Origin: Cryptomeria japonica
Taxonomy: Eukaryota > Streptophyta > Pinopsida > Cupressales > Cupressaceae
Length of the DNA: 64,000 bases
Assembly (NCBI RefSeq): GCF_030272615.1
Contig: NC_081414.1
Location: forward strand, 915,873,648 to 915,937,647
Reading direction: 5' to 3'
Positions 11,505 through 23,927 of this stretch are shown here, one piece after another (within the stretch, counting starts at the first letter, position 1; every line of letters begins with the position of its first letter). The position numbers and the translations under genes are program-made. The notes below the pieces were generated by a model. The model ran no database searches. It was not told the origin of the DNA and saw only the letters and a list, made by a program, of their open reading frames with translations.

Positions 11505-11656
11505 ATTGAGGTGAGCACTGTTAAGAGGTTGTGCAAAGAGAAGAACATAGTTACAGTAAACGGGCAGCTACCAGGACCGACTCTGCATGTAAGGAACGGA
11601 GACACCCTGGTTGTGAAAGTCAACAACAGGGCACCATATAATGCTACCATTCACTG
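11505..11656 (+). CDS. LAC: laccase exon 2 (152 bp)
   Basis: The acceptor is AATGCAG at 11498-11504 and the donor is TG|GTACAT. It encodes the first cupredoxin strand region, including [18 protein letters not shown], and ends inside the Trp codon of the HWHG copper motif. Phase and length equal those of exon 2 in characterised plant laccases. Confidence 0.93.
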
Positions 11657-14600
11657 GTACATCTCTGGTTTATTCTATATATGAATTGCTGTTTGTAAAT
11701 GTTAAATGTTCATCAATCAGCTAAATTCGAATCTAGAATCTTTTATTTGCTTCCTATTGGAGAGTCTTACAACTAAGCTACTGGTCTCTTAGGATCAGTC
11801 CGCTTTGGTTCGGGTGTAGCTTCTTTGCAAGATCCCCACTTAAGCAATTCCATAAAATGTTTGGGGCTTCATTGATCAATTAAGACTTGAATCTATAACC
11901 TTTTATTTGTTACTGGAGTGTTTTACAACTGATCTACTGATCCTTTTTTCTGTCGGGATGTGGCTTCTTTCTAACATCCTCTTAAACCACTCTAGAGAAT
12001 ATTTAGGGTTCCTAGCTTGACCTAATTCTCATACCATGTTGAGCTTTTCATTGATCAACTAAGGCTTCAATAAAATCTAGGACCTTCCATTTGTTATTGG
12101 AGTGTTCTACCACTAAGCTAGTCTACCTTTGGTTCAAGTGTGACTTCTTTCCAACATTGCTCCTTAGACCACTTTATAGAATGCTTGGGGTTTCTAACTT
12201 GACCACACTCTGATACTAATGTTGAACTCTTCATGTTCCAACTAGAACTCAAATCTAAGACCTTCCATTTGTTACTCTGAATCCTCTACCACTGAACTAT
12301 TAATCCTGTAAGACAAACCGACAAACCCATCTTTGATCCCAATCTGACTTGTTTTCAACAATAGATAGTCAGTGTTGTACTAATCAATATTTATAGTTTT
12401 CTGTATTGACAGATACTTTATTCATGGCAGGCATGGAGTCCGTCAGATCCGTACAGGGTGGTCTGACGGACCAGAGTACATTACACAATGCCCCATTCAG
12501 CCAGGGGGGAGTTACACATACAGATTTTCAATAGATGACAAAGAGGGAACCCTGTGGTGGCATGCCCATGTCTCATGGCTCCGAGCTACTGTTCATGGAG
12601 CACTAGTTATATATCCTAAGAAGGACACTTCATATCCATTTGCTGAGCCCAAAGGAGAAGCCACTATTATCTTAGGTAAACACTTGGATATTATTTAAAG
12701 CAATATGCATTCATTAATTTTGCATTCTCTGAAATAGTTACATGATTGTGTGGAGCAGGAGAATGGTGGAATAGCAACCCCATTGACGTTGTAAATGAGG
12801 CTATTCTCTCAGGGGCTGGACCGAATGTATCGGACGCTTTCACAATAAATGGGCAACCTGGAGATCTATATCCTTGCTCCAATTTAGGTAAAACAATACT
12901 TCCTTAATATACTTCCCTTCGGCCCTTCGGGACAAAACTGAAGACAAACAAGTAATGCCATAGATGAAAGCTAACCTAAGATCAATCACTTAAGAGTTGT
13001 GATAGAATGATTGGAGATAGTGAATCCAACTTTAGCAACTCCAGACTGGAAATTCAATGGTCTCTGTTAAAAACTCCTGAATGGTCCAGTGAACCATATA
13101 AATTCTAAAATATCTTGACAAACCTTAGAGAATATTCATAAAGCAGAGAAAACGGGAAAAACAGGACTGGCGGTGTCATATTTGATTAGGAATGATATGA
13201 GAATTCTCTAATCTCCCTTTGTGGTAGGAAGCTTTAGGTGACGAAGTGACATTTTGGAGTCACTCAATGCTTTTTGGCCCCGGCTAGTAGATTTTCATAC
13301 ATGGATTGAAACAATTTGTCAAAGAACCTGTAAAGGTCAATAGAGGTTTCGCAGAGTTGAGGGCTTATTTGTGCTTCTATGTTAATTTGTGAAAGAAAGG
13401 CCGTATATAGTATTTAATGGTTCTTAGTTATGGGAGAAGTTAATATTAATTAAATTCTGGATTTTGGAGTCAAATTCAATGTTCAAGATTTGTTTTTGGA
13501 TTGATATGTATTCTTAAGGGATATGTAATTTGTTAAGGAGGATGTTGTTTGTCGGTTCAAAAATAGATGGTGCTCTATGTTGAATTAGATATTTCAAAGA
13601 ATTTCCCAGATCTAGTAATGGAATCATCCAATAATATAAATGAGAGAAAGGAAAGCATAACGATAGAAAATTAAAATTCTATTCAATAAGAATGTAAAAT
13701 GATAGATAGATTCTAAAGTATAAATGATTTTATGTTAGAATGGTGGAAACTAATTAAAGGTAGACATTCATGTTAGATAGATCTAATTAAAGTTGGACTT
13801 GTATGATACAAGGAATGTAAATCAATCAAGATTAGATAATTGTCAATAAATTGTGTAAAAACTAGATACGTGATTGACCAACACAACTATCTAGGTGAGC
13901 TTATCTTAACTAAGTGCTTACAATGCAATATAGTTGTAAACTAAATGTAAGTAGAATAAGGAAGTTGGTTATGAATAGGTGAACAAATATGGAAAAAATT
14001 TGGGATATGAAAATATTTTGTTTGGGTGTCTAGATGTTGCTTCTAATTAGGTCTAATAGTCTCACGACATTAAAAAAATAAACGTGAAAATGTAAAATAG
14101 ACAACATGATGACAAGGAACAAGGTTATCTCACTTCTTAGTTAAGACGGTTGCACTCAAGTCATCTAATAATGTGGAAGACAATAGGATTGGTTGTACAA
14201 AATGTTGATCTAGTCTAATGATCTAATTCAACATTTGATACTAAATTAGGTATTATTGTAACTATTGTCACCTACCATATATTTTAAATTATAGATTAGT
14301 CTTAGTCTCATTGGAAGATCTAGTAGGTATATTTGTCCCAAGAAAAAATAGAAAACTTTAGAATACTCAAGCCCTTATCTTCCAAATATTTCAACCAACA
14401 TTTACTAAATTTGAGTGGTCATTAATTCTTACAAATGAAGAAGAATCTTGAGTGGCTTCTTATTATAAGGAGTTTGCAATGAACCAAATTTTATTTAAAG
14501 AGATTGAAAGTCTAAACAAAAATATATGAAATTTCTATTTTTAGAATCCATACTAACTAAATCTAAAAGTAAAAAGAAAAGAAAAATAATATATATTAGT

Positions 14601-16701
14601 TTTTGGATGGTTATTAATTATACTACATTTAATAATTTGTCTTCTTGTTTAATTCGTCAAGGTATGACATCTAATCTTTATTACTAAAGTAAAACTTAGA
14701 TATAAATACATACTCTGTAATTTTTTAAAAAAATTTAATATTATAGTTATTTCTTTCTAAGCAAGGAGAGCTTTTAGTTTATTATTTAATGAGATATAGA
14801 TATACAACTTTTACATAAATAATAAACTTTATAACAAGAGAACTTTTACATTCATACGTATGCTTTTTAAATATTCTTTTACTTTTGATAGTCTTTGGTG
14901 TTATATTGGAGGAAGCATACATGTTTAGATGGGTTATTCTTAAAGATAATCTAGTTTGATAATTACATGTTATTTGGCTAATGAAGGCAGGATGAATATT
15001 TACCCATTTGCTATATGAATGAAGTGTAAATTTAGAATTGATCTTTTGATCATTAAAGTAGATGATACTTAAGTGGAATTATTTAGATGTCATTTTTATA
15101 TTGATATAGAAAATATATTGAAAAATAGAATATGAAATACAAATTATTTACAAGGAGGATATTCTTCATTATAGATTTCTTTAACAATTAATTTCTTTAT
15201 TTCTTTTAGAGATATTTCAAACATTCTCCAAATTATAACAATTGATTTATCTTTATTCTTGTTATCTTTTATAAATTTTAAAAATATTAATATATTTAAT
15301 CTCATAATCCATCTAAGTTTTTCACAGTTCATATTACCTAATAAGATTGTTTCTGAAATTATTGTGAATATTTTTCTGTGATTACATTTTAGATCACACC
15401 CAATGATTCATCATAAAAAAGAAAACGAAAAAATCAATTACAAAACATAGCCAACAAATCTAAAAACAACCCTATTAACCAGAAATCTTAGATAACTACT
15501 AATAGATTTATGGATGGTGATGGTTGCAGATACGTTCAGGCTTCCCGTTATGCTGGGGGAGACCTATCTCCTGAGAATCGTGAATGCTGCCCTGAACACA
15601 CAACTATTCTTCAAAATAGCAGAGCATGATTTCATAGTGGTGGCAGCGGATGCTTGCTACACCAAACCCTACTCAACAAATGTTTTAGTCATCGCTCCAG
15701 GCCAGACAACAGACATTCTTCTCACCACCAATGCAGAAGTTGGACGATATTACATGACAGCCACACCCTATTCCAGTTCAGATCTAGTAAACTTTGATAC
15801 CTCTGAAACTGCTGCAATTCTAGAATACCAGAATACATCTCCAACACTTCAATCTCCAATTTTCCCAGATCTACCCCTACCCAATGATACCTCTGTAGCA
15901 AAGTCATTCAGAACCAGTCTCAGAAGCCTTGATTCAACACTCTACCCAACAGACGTGCCATTAAGAATTCACGAGGATGTGATCTCCACAGTAGGATTAG
16001 GGTTGAACCCTTGTCCCCTAGGCCAAACATGTCAAGGTCCAAATGGCCAAAGGTTCACTGCAAGTATGAATAACATATCATTTGTTATGCCCACTGTTTC
16101 AATCCTTGAAGCTTACTACTCGGGCATTAATGGAGTCTTCACAACAGACTTCCCAGATAGTCCTCCCATAAGTTTCGATTATACTGCTCAGAACATACCC
16201 GCCAGTCTTTGGACTCCTGTGCCCGGAACCAAAGTGAAAGTCATTGAATTCAACAGTAACGTGCAATGGGTATTTCAGGGAACGAACATTGTGGCCGGTG
16301 AGGATCATCCCATGCATCTTCATGGCTATGATTTTTATGTGGTGGGAGAAGGATCTGGAAATTATGATCCCTTGCTCGATCCCGTTGATTTCAATCTTGT
16401 TGATCCTCCCAAGCGTAATACTGTGATTGTTCCAGTCAATGGTTGGACTGCCATAAGATTCAAAGCAGATAATCCAGGTAATGTTTTGGCTCATGAATTA
16501 GATTATAAAACTTTAGCATACTTAGAAGGTTTAAGCAATGGAGAAATGAATTGTGATTTTGTTGGTGCAGGAGCATGGCTTTTGCATTGCCACTTAGATG
16601 TGCATTTGTCGTGGGGTTTGAAAACAGTGTTGTTGGTAACGAATGGAAATGGAGTTCTGGATGCCTTGGAAACTCCTCCTCAAGACTTTCCCGTGTGTTA
16701 G
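11505..16701 (+). CDS. LAC: laccase (multicopper oxidase), exons 2-6 of a spliced gene; exon 1 not found
   Basis: Laccases are secreted copper enzymes that oxidise phenols such as monolignols in the cell wall and reduce oxygen to water. The coding parts are 11505-11656, 12431-12675, 12759-12887, 15530-16477 and 16571-16701: 1605 bp, 534 codons plus stop. Exon lengths of 152, 245 and 129 bp are the conserved plant laccase sizes, and all donors and acceptors are GT and AG. All four copper motifs are intact: HWHG across the exon 2/3 junction, WWHAH in exon 3, HPMHLHG near 16306 and [12 protein letters not shown] in exon 6, with Leu at the axial position. The protein ends DFPVC, as plant laccases do. 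Only the signal-peptide exon (about 25-35 residues) is missing from view. It lies further upstream, is diverged, or has been lost. No frameshift or stop occurs in exons 2-6. Exact substrate unknown. Confidence 0.93.
11715..12310 (-). repeat. tandem tRNA-related (SINE-like) repeat in laccase intron 2
   Basis: Intron 2 (11657-12430) contains about three and a half related units of roughly 160-180 bp, starting near 11715, 11880, 12055 and 12240. Each has a (C/T)TTTTATTTG or CCTTCCATTTG word, then a CTACCACT(A/G)A(G/A)CTA-like word. On the minus strand this reads TAGCTTAGTGGTAGA, like a tRNA A box. About 35 bp further is a TCC(T)AGATTT-type word in the place of a B box. CTGATAC(C/T)A-like words also recur. 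I infer an old tRNA-derived SINE that was amplified in tandem, but no poly(A) or target duplication is visible. Confidence 0.5.
12431..12675 (+). CDS. LAC: laccase exon 3 (245 bp)
   Basis: It completes HWHGVRQ and carries [17 protein letters not shown] and the second copper motif [18 protein letters not shown]. The acceptor is TGGCAG and the donor is TTAG|GTAAAC. The length is exactly the conserved 245 bp. Confidence 0.95.
12759..12887 (+). CDS. LAC: laccase exon 4 (129 bp)
   Basis: Encodes GEWWN...[20 protein letters not shown]. It is bounded by GAGCAG|GA and TTTAG|GTAAAA. The length is the conserved 129 bp. Confidence 0.95.
12888..15529 (+). other. laccase intron 4, unusually long (2642 bp)
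   Basis: AT-rich sequence between GTAAAA and TTGCAG. No gene or complete element was recognised in it. The other laccase introns here are 774, 83 and 93 bp, so this intron has expanded, probably by old insertions that can no longer be identified. Confidence 0.8.
15530..16477 (+). CDS. LAC: laccase exon 5 (948 bp)
   Basis: Begins with DTFRLPV after the acceptor GTTGCAG and covers the middle and most of the third cupredoxin domain. It includes [25 protein letters not shown] and the copper motif [14 protein letters not shown]. It ends ADNPG at the donor CCAG|GTAATG. Confidence 0.95.
16478..16570 (+). other. laccase intron 5, 93 bp, frame-preserving and stop-free
   Basis: It starts GTAATG and ends GGTGCAG. 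Its length is a multiple of three and it holds no in-frame stop, so a continuous frame runs from exon 5 to the final stop. Retention would add 31 residues just before the HCHLDVH copper motif. Family alignment (ADNPG joined to (V/A)W..HCH) shows it is an intron. Confidence 0.88.
16571..16701 (+). CDS. LAC: laccase exon 6 (131 bp, with stop)
   Basis: Starts after GGTGCAG and encodes [16 protein letters not shown], which holds the type 1 and type 3 copper ligands. It then runs to DFPVC and a TAG stop. Confidence 0.95.
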
Positions 16702-16739
16702 GTTTAATCTTCCTAACACTGCTCCGATTGAATCTCTTC

Positions 16740-16745
16740 AATAAA
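16740..16745 (+). terminator. probable polyadenylation signal of the laccase gene
   Basis: AATAAA lies 39 bases after the laccase stop codon, which is close to the coding end but plausible for a plant 3' UTR. Confidence 0.5.
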
Positions 16746-18476
16746 AGTTCCACACATTTGTTCGACGAAGTTAGGCAAGTATTCATTTTACTGAGATTTT
16801 GCACAATGTGGGTCCGAGGCTCGCTTATGTTGGTTGATTTGTCAATGGTAGATCAACCTTTTCAATTTTTGTTTATTTTTTTATTAAAACATTATTCAAT
16901 ACTTTGATAAAGTCAAAATTCTTGTAGAAAAACTATAATTGTATCAACAATTTTCTCATTTAAATACACTAATCATAAAAGCTGTACTATTGTTGGAAAA
17001 GGCTATGTGAACAATTGAAATAGTATAATGGAATTTGAAATGTGAGTCAATGGAAGAACTGAAACAAAATGTTATAATTTTATACTAGTAATTAAATATT
17101 ATTTTAAATGAGAAAATATGAAGTAACCAATCCATGTGCAAAGTTAGATCTATATCTATAAGTCTCTTTTATTAGTATTTGTGTGTATACTAAAATGTAT
17201 ATAATAAATAATTTTATGTAAGGTGTTAGGTTTATAATTGTATTCAATAATTTTACATAATAATGTTGGAAAATGTTGTTTTCACTTGATATAAAAGAAA
17301 ATGGGTTTCTTAAGTCAATAACTTAAGAATGCTTCCAACCTCTTCAAGATGTGAAAATTGATTTTATAATTTTGAAAAAAAAATTATATTAAATATTTTC
17401 ATTGGAATAGATATCATTACTTAAAATATATATAACTCAAAATGTGTTGCTAATGTGCAAAGCGAGGATGAGATATTTTTATTAGATTCTAGTTGTATTG
17501 AAAAGTATGAGTTTTATTTCATTGTGTGCATGAAAAAATAAATATAGAAAGAACTAAGAAAAAAAGGATAAGGGTTTTCTAAAACCCTAGTATCAATTGG
17601 GAGAAATCGATTTACTTTTGGTGGAAATTTATTTGTTTGTTTGTGATAGGAGAAATATTGCAATACATATATTTTCTATGATTCCTTAACATATTTATTT
17701 TTTGAATTATTTGTAAATGATTGGTTGCTTAAATGAAATCAGATTAAATTAGATTCATGTATTGGGGTTGTTTCTTTGGTAGAAGAGATTGTTTCTATTG
17801 TTTAAAGTTTAAATTAAAAAGAATTTTTTTAATTGAAATCAATAGTAGTTGTAGTTTTTTTTGTTTTAAAACTTTACAAAATGTTAAGAAAAAATGGAAA
17901 CTATTTGAATGTCTATTTGATGTGTTGGATATGTACAATGAATGAGGATATTCTTATAATTTCAAAATTTGTATGTATTAAATTTGTAAAAAAAAATAAA
18001 AAATTGATGAATAATAGAACCTATATATTTGATAAAACTAAGAATTTCTTAAATTGCTATTTTTTTAATTTGGAACATCTGAATTAAAATTATTTCTTAG
18101 AAATGTGATTTTTCTATCAAATTAAAGTGTATTCCCCTTGGAATGCATATTTGTGTGTAAATTATAGATTTTATTTTTATTGGGCAATTTAGTAGGAGTA
18201 GATGGATCTAAGTGTTGCCCATCACATTTGCAATAGGGCATATTAAACTAATAAAATAAAATAAATTTGATATGAAATACATAATGTATAAGATAGGTGT
18301 ATTGCAAAAAATTAACAAACACAAGATTAAATGAAAGGTATGTTTTAAATAGGACATCTAACATCTTAGATAAATAAGCAATAATCAAAATAATATTTAA
18401 AATGTTATATTATATTGGATAAGCATAACCATTATTAGTAGGAGACATGACTAAATACAATCATCATCATCATCAT

Positions 18477-18524
<48 letters not shown>

Positions 18525-20791
18525 AAGGCATCATTAAAATTAAATATAATCCTCATTTATGTAAAAAAAAAAAATTGTGGTGTTATACAAGAATAAGTTT
18601 TACAAATGATAGAGAAATATTTATAAGACTGTGAAATATTGTATGATAAACTATTGTCATTTTGATATTGTATATGAGAATTAAACACTTTGTAAAGGAA
18701 TATAGGAGGCTATGTTCCATCATATGACCTTTAGGGATGTTATTTCAATCATTTTTTGACTTATATATGGGTCATATAACCCTTAACTAACCTTAAACAT
18801 ACAATCATATCCCTACAAAAGCTATGATAAGGATAAAGTTATATAAAGAGAAAAGTGAATTTATGGGAAAAGGATAATAAGAATATTTGTGACAAGGTAT
18901 AAGAAAAAGGAAAGATAAAAACTAAAAGGAAATTTGTTGTCATATAGGAGTATTTCCAAAACCTAAATAGAAAGATTCATGCAAAAAAGTATTTATAATC
19001 CACATGAAAATGAATAGATAAAAATACTATCAAGATGACACAACATACGGCCTAGGAAAACCCTCAAAATGAGAGAACTCAACATCCAAAAGCATCCATC
19101 TTTAATGTATTATCTGATGAACAAAGATCACAATACATTTATATAGTCTCCATGAGTAACTGTAAAGAATCAAGTTCTCCAAATGCACTACATATGAATA
19201 ACCAAATAAGAATTGTGTAACCATATCCCAATCTAGGCTACCTCTCCTCACATGTGCAACCTACAATAAATGTTTAAAATACCCAACTAGCCAACAATCC
19301 AACCAACCCAACAACTACGTATGTGCTTTCTTTTAAAGAAATAAATGTGCATAAAACCACTGAGAAGCATGGCATAAACCATGTGATTAATACCATGATC
19401 TTATAAAACTATTTCTCTCCTCATGTATTTTTTGGTACTAAATTTTTCGATACCAGTTTTTTTCCCAATGTTATATACAAAACATAAAGTGGCCCCAAGA
19501 ATATATAACCCATATGATGCATGCATCCATAGATTCCCTAGGTTCACCATAGATATATTAATTTTATCTTAATAAATTATTTTCATAACATTCTTCCACT
19601 TGTTGTATACATTGTATAATGGGTACAAACTAGACCTAAAACATCAACAACAAAAATCCATTTAGTTAACATGTACCATCAAGAAAATAAAATTATCCAT
19701 GTGCTCCATCAAGATACTTACATCAATAATCAAGGTGACCACCATATTAAATATAAATCATCTCACCCTCCATCATGCCAATGCATGAAGATATTATTGC
19801 TCCTAAAGATATGCCACACTAAGTGTCACATAGAAACATAAGTCCTACCTCAAATTGATATCCAAATATTAAACCTATGCTAGAGTAATTAGGATATCAC
19901 TGTTACCCCATTATTTGTTTTGAACAAAATTTAATGTGTATTTAATTTTGTTTCCCTCATTCGATTTGATCCGTCTTTATCCATGCACCTTTTCTTCCTT
20001 TATGTTTCACCTTTTCTGCCCCAATGAACCCGTCGATTGAACCTGCGTATTGGTTAGTTCAATCAGTGCCTTTGTGTGGGTCGCGACTTTGTTATGTTGT
20101 TAAGCGAGCGAGCGTGAATGTGTTAAGTTGGTCTTGAACTTGAACTTTTGAACCATTTCTAAAGCAGTTCAAGGTTCAAGGTTCAAAGTCTTCCTTTATG
20201 TTTGTTAAAATCCTTCGCTCATTCCCGGTGTTGTGTTGAGCCGCAAGTTGGAAGCTCTTTTGTTTTCTCAGGATTGAACTTGAACAATTGAACTTCTTGT
20301 GAAATGGTTCAAAGTTCAAAGGTTCATTCCAAGATTGGCCTCGAGGACATTAATAACACAAAAGGTGGCGCGGCAAAAGGAATATTTTTGGGCATCTTAT
20401 AATTTAAAATTTTAATTTTGGAAAGAAATCATGAAAACTCAAGTCATTTGTGTGAAGTTGATGTGTAATTAAGAAAGTTGTCAGGTTCCCATAAAATCAT
20501 CAGTTATCTCACACATTCGAATAAATCATTATGAGGCGTGTGTAGGTGTTACTCAGTTTTTTTGCTTCTTAACATGTGAATTCTCAAATTGTGAAAGTGG
20601 TAGTTGTTTTTGTTGGAGGAGCAAAAGACGCCGAAGGTAATTTCAACTCCATATTTCTTAGGGTTTCACAGATTTGACGATGGTAACAGGTGAGTTTTGA
20701 TAATTACCCCTCCGCTGTGTTATTAGCTCAAAAAGCTGGTGTAGGAAAATTCTTTATTTTGGAATAGAATTTTGTTCTTTCTAGGAACTAT
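16746..20791. other. AT-rich intergenic region
   Basis: No gene was recognised. Open frames near 17757-18087 are rich in Lys, Asn, Phe and Ile and reflect AT-rich composition. From about 19.9 kb the sequence becomes less AT-rich, with repeated GTTCAA words (20130-20330). That part probably belongs to the leader of the retroelement whose reading frame starts at about 20.8 kb. Confidence 0.6.
18461..18521. repeat. compound microsatellite (TCA)n(AT)n
   Basis: About seven TCA units run straight into 20 AT units. Confidence 0.95.
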
Positions 20792-23700
20792 TTGATGAAT
20801 GTAAAAGTGGTCATTATGAGGCCAACTCTTCCAAAACTTGGTCGCACGTCATGCCTAGTTAGTATACTTCCAAAACTGGGTGACACTTCTTTGGCCCAAG
20901 CAGACTTAGGAGATTTCTTAGAAAGACCTAGAAACCCTGGGGCTGACTCGATGATGGAAAGAATAGTTAGAAGTGGCTTGATTGAAGTTGTTTCTTTCCC
21001 ACTCCTTGTCTAGAATTAGTGATAGCATGTATGAATAGATATGATGCTGATAGTAGGTGCATTAGGACCAACAGTGGTGAATTGTTAGTAGAAATTAACA
21101 GAAAAATGGTGATGGCTGCAATGGGAATCCCTCATGAAAATTTGTATGAAGATTGCTCAATTGGTACCTCATATGCATTTTTCTCTGAGAAGAAAAGCAC
21201 ATATAAAAGTGTTATTGCAAGGAATTGGCTTGTAAAGGTTCAGAAAGGGGGGTCTGGGTTACCCAAGCCTCTTACAAGAGAGCATTTCATCACGGAGGTG
21301 CGGGATATTATAATATTATTGAACAGACTCAAATGAAATTCACACGCTTTCTATTGGGAAGATTGGATGTACTTTTATAGTCAGGTGTTGTTAGCTGGCA
21401 AGAAATATCTTGACTAGGCACAGGTTATTGTTGAAAGGCTCCATGAAGGTTTGAGTAACTTTGTTGGAATGTCTAGTTTTCACATGTCCTCTTATCTATT
21501 TTATATATTGGCTTGTACCAAAGAATGGAAAAGGTTGCATAATGAGCCTTGGGTGGATGACATGAAGGTTTATGATTATTACCCATACTTGCAACAACAA
21601 AGACATTCAGAAAATTTCACACAATGGAATGATATTTTTGCAGGAAGGATTGCTTTTAATCTGCAGGGAGACATAAATAAAACAATGTCAATTGAGGCCA
21701 TGAGGTTGGTCAGTATATATGGAAGCTACTTTATCCAATTTCCCAGATTTACTTACATTAGAGTGGGGGGCTTTGAAGGTGAACCATTCAAATTGCCTAG
21801 GTATGCCTTTGATAGTTATGTGCTTATTTATGTGTGTAGACAGGTAGCCCACATTAACAAAAGGTTAGGGACAAAGGGTAAATCCAGAGTTTCCTTCCCG
21901 ATTGAACTTGGATATTATAGTTGTAAATCTATATCTGATGCCTTTAACCTAGAATTAGAGTTCAAGAAAATGAATTTGCAGCCCTACATTGCCAGATGTA
22001 AGTTTGATAGCAGGGGATATGTTGTAGAACATCTAAATGTTGATGACTATTTATTCCATGAACCTCAATTAGAAGATTACTGGGGAAATTGTTGTGATGA
22101 ATTTTAAGTGAGGAGGAGATTGTGGTCAAGATTCACTCTGTAGCAGGTTGTTACAATGAAGTTATCCATTAATGTTTAAGGAGTACAAGAAGAGGAAGGA
22201 GAAGATGTAATGGATCCTGAATTCAATGAAAGGGTTCAAGGGCAACCTATCCCTAAAATTGACTGGATAGGAGAGAAGAGGAAAATATTCAAGCCAAGTC
22301 CTTCAATGTCATAAGAAGAACGAAGAAGTGGTTAAGGGACCACAAATTTAGAAAGGAGTCGATTATCACTCCTAATGAATTAACAGTTGGTCCACTTGCT
22401 ACCACACACATTCCCACTTCCTCCTCTAATGAAATTGTTGATGTTGCAGGTGCCACAAGGATAAAAATTGGAGAGGTTCAACCTAGAAGAGCAAAGAGAT
22501 CCCCATTGAGTTCTTTAGTAGTTCGAATCACCTATTCAAGGAGCAAAAAGAAAAATAGGGAACCAGTGGCGGATCAAATTATTGTGGACATGGATTCTGG
22601 TGAAGAAACCTAGGTGATCATGGATCAACAAGTGTTAAATAACCTTCCAGTATAGGATACAAATGCAAGGAAATAACCTAAAAAATATCCAAATCTGATG
22701 AGCACTATGACTATTGTCAACCCACTTGATGATCAGACATCTCTACCCAAAGAAACTTCCAGTACTTCTCGATGGGTTGGAGCTTCAATTGGGAAAAAAT
22801 ATAGTATTGTTCCTATTACTATTCCCATGGAGGATATGGTAAGTAAGTGCCTTGGGAAAATATCCAAACCCAGGAAGCTCAAAACACAGGCAATGATGGA
22901 AGTTGATGATGAAACAGGCCACTGGGTAGTGGAAGTAGCTAAACCTATCTCAGATAGAGATCCAGAAAAAGCCACTGAGAATGATTTTATTGTTGAGAAA
23001 ATTGATTTGAGAGTTGCTTCAAGGGTTGTGGATGCCAAACATTTAGAATCCTCCACTAAGAGAATGATATCTAGGACCTGGAAAGATGAAAAGGAAAAAT
23101 GGAAGTTGAAACAAGTTGTAACTCATATGGTAGAATATATCAATGCCATACATCACCCGAGTCCTCAGCCCCTAACATAGATGACATTGTCCTTTGACCC
23201 CAAATCACCAATGAATCAAAAGCTATTGGATCAGGTCCAAAGAAGTTGCATTATAGCTGAAGTTTTTTATGAGTGGCTTGATTCCATAGGGGATCATGGC
23301 ATAGACTACATTGCTAGCCTAATCAAGGTATATGATAACACCATAATTGTGAGTAAAGAGCTGGAACTAGAAGCTATCACACGGGATAAAGAAAGAACTA
23401 AATGGGTAGTAGTCTTGGCGTAGATGAATGATGTGAAAAAAATTGGCATCATGAAATTTCTTACTAAGAAGTCTGTAGATAACTTGGATAACAACGTGTT
23501 GTATGTATCAAGAAAGAATGTTGAATGGAGGAACTCTATGATCAAACAGGGTCATGAAGAATCTGTCAAGTTACTAAAAGGATTAAAAGAACATATTGAT
23601 ACGATGCAAAAGGATAAAAAATGCATCGATATACAACTCTTTAAGGAAGATGGATAGACAATTGAGCCAGCAATAGATATAGTCAAAACCTTTAAAGAAA

Positions 23701-23927
23701 GGGTGCATCTTGTTAAAGAAACAAAGTCTCTAACTACAGATGACTTTTCCAAAGTGGCAAGGATAGAATCAATGTTAGCAGTCTTCTTCGATCACTTGGA
23801 AGGACATAAAATCAAAGTTATGCAAGTGAACATGGACAAAGAAGTTTGGAAGCAGTGCATTCTACACATTGCACTCCCGCACTATCAAGTTATCCTTAAT
23901 TTCTCAACAACACATTTGGAGTGGTGA
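20792..23927 (+). pseudogene. decayed long reading frame of unknown retroelement-associated family
   Basis: One long ancestral frame survives in pieces. 20792-21013 has LPKLG...LAQADLGDFL. 21019-22107 is one frame with two stops (TGA at 21334, TAG near 21415) and carries SYAFFSEKKSTYKSVIARNW, SSFHMSSYLFYILACTKEW and YFIQFPRFTYIRVGGFEGEP. 22698-23927 is one frame with three TAG stops; it is Lys- and Glu-rich, then helical. A frameshifted gap lies at 22108-22697. The whole would exceed 1000 residues. There are no reverse transcriptase, integrase or protease motifs. My recollection is that such proteins occur in many copies in conifer genomes, which would fit a transposon-borne protein; I cannot verify that here. 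Function unknown. The layout (globular start, basic linker, helical end) resembles the frames at 42.4-39.5 and 64.0-63.2 kb. Confidence 0.6.

Noticed and set aside
12691-12882. Minus-strand 63-codon frame
   Set aside because: Antisense of laccase exon 4 and its flanking introns.
15722-16494. Minus-strand frames of 61 and 131 codons
   Set aside because: Antisense of laccase exon 5.
17757-18087. Two overlapping plus-strand frames downstream of laccase
   Set aside because: Phe/Lys/Asn/Ile-rich translations of AT-rich DNA, with no motif or conserved feature.
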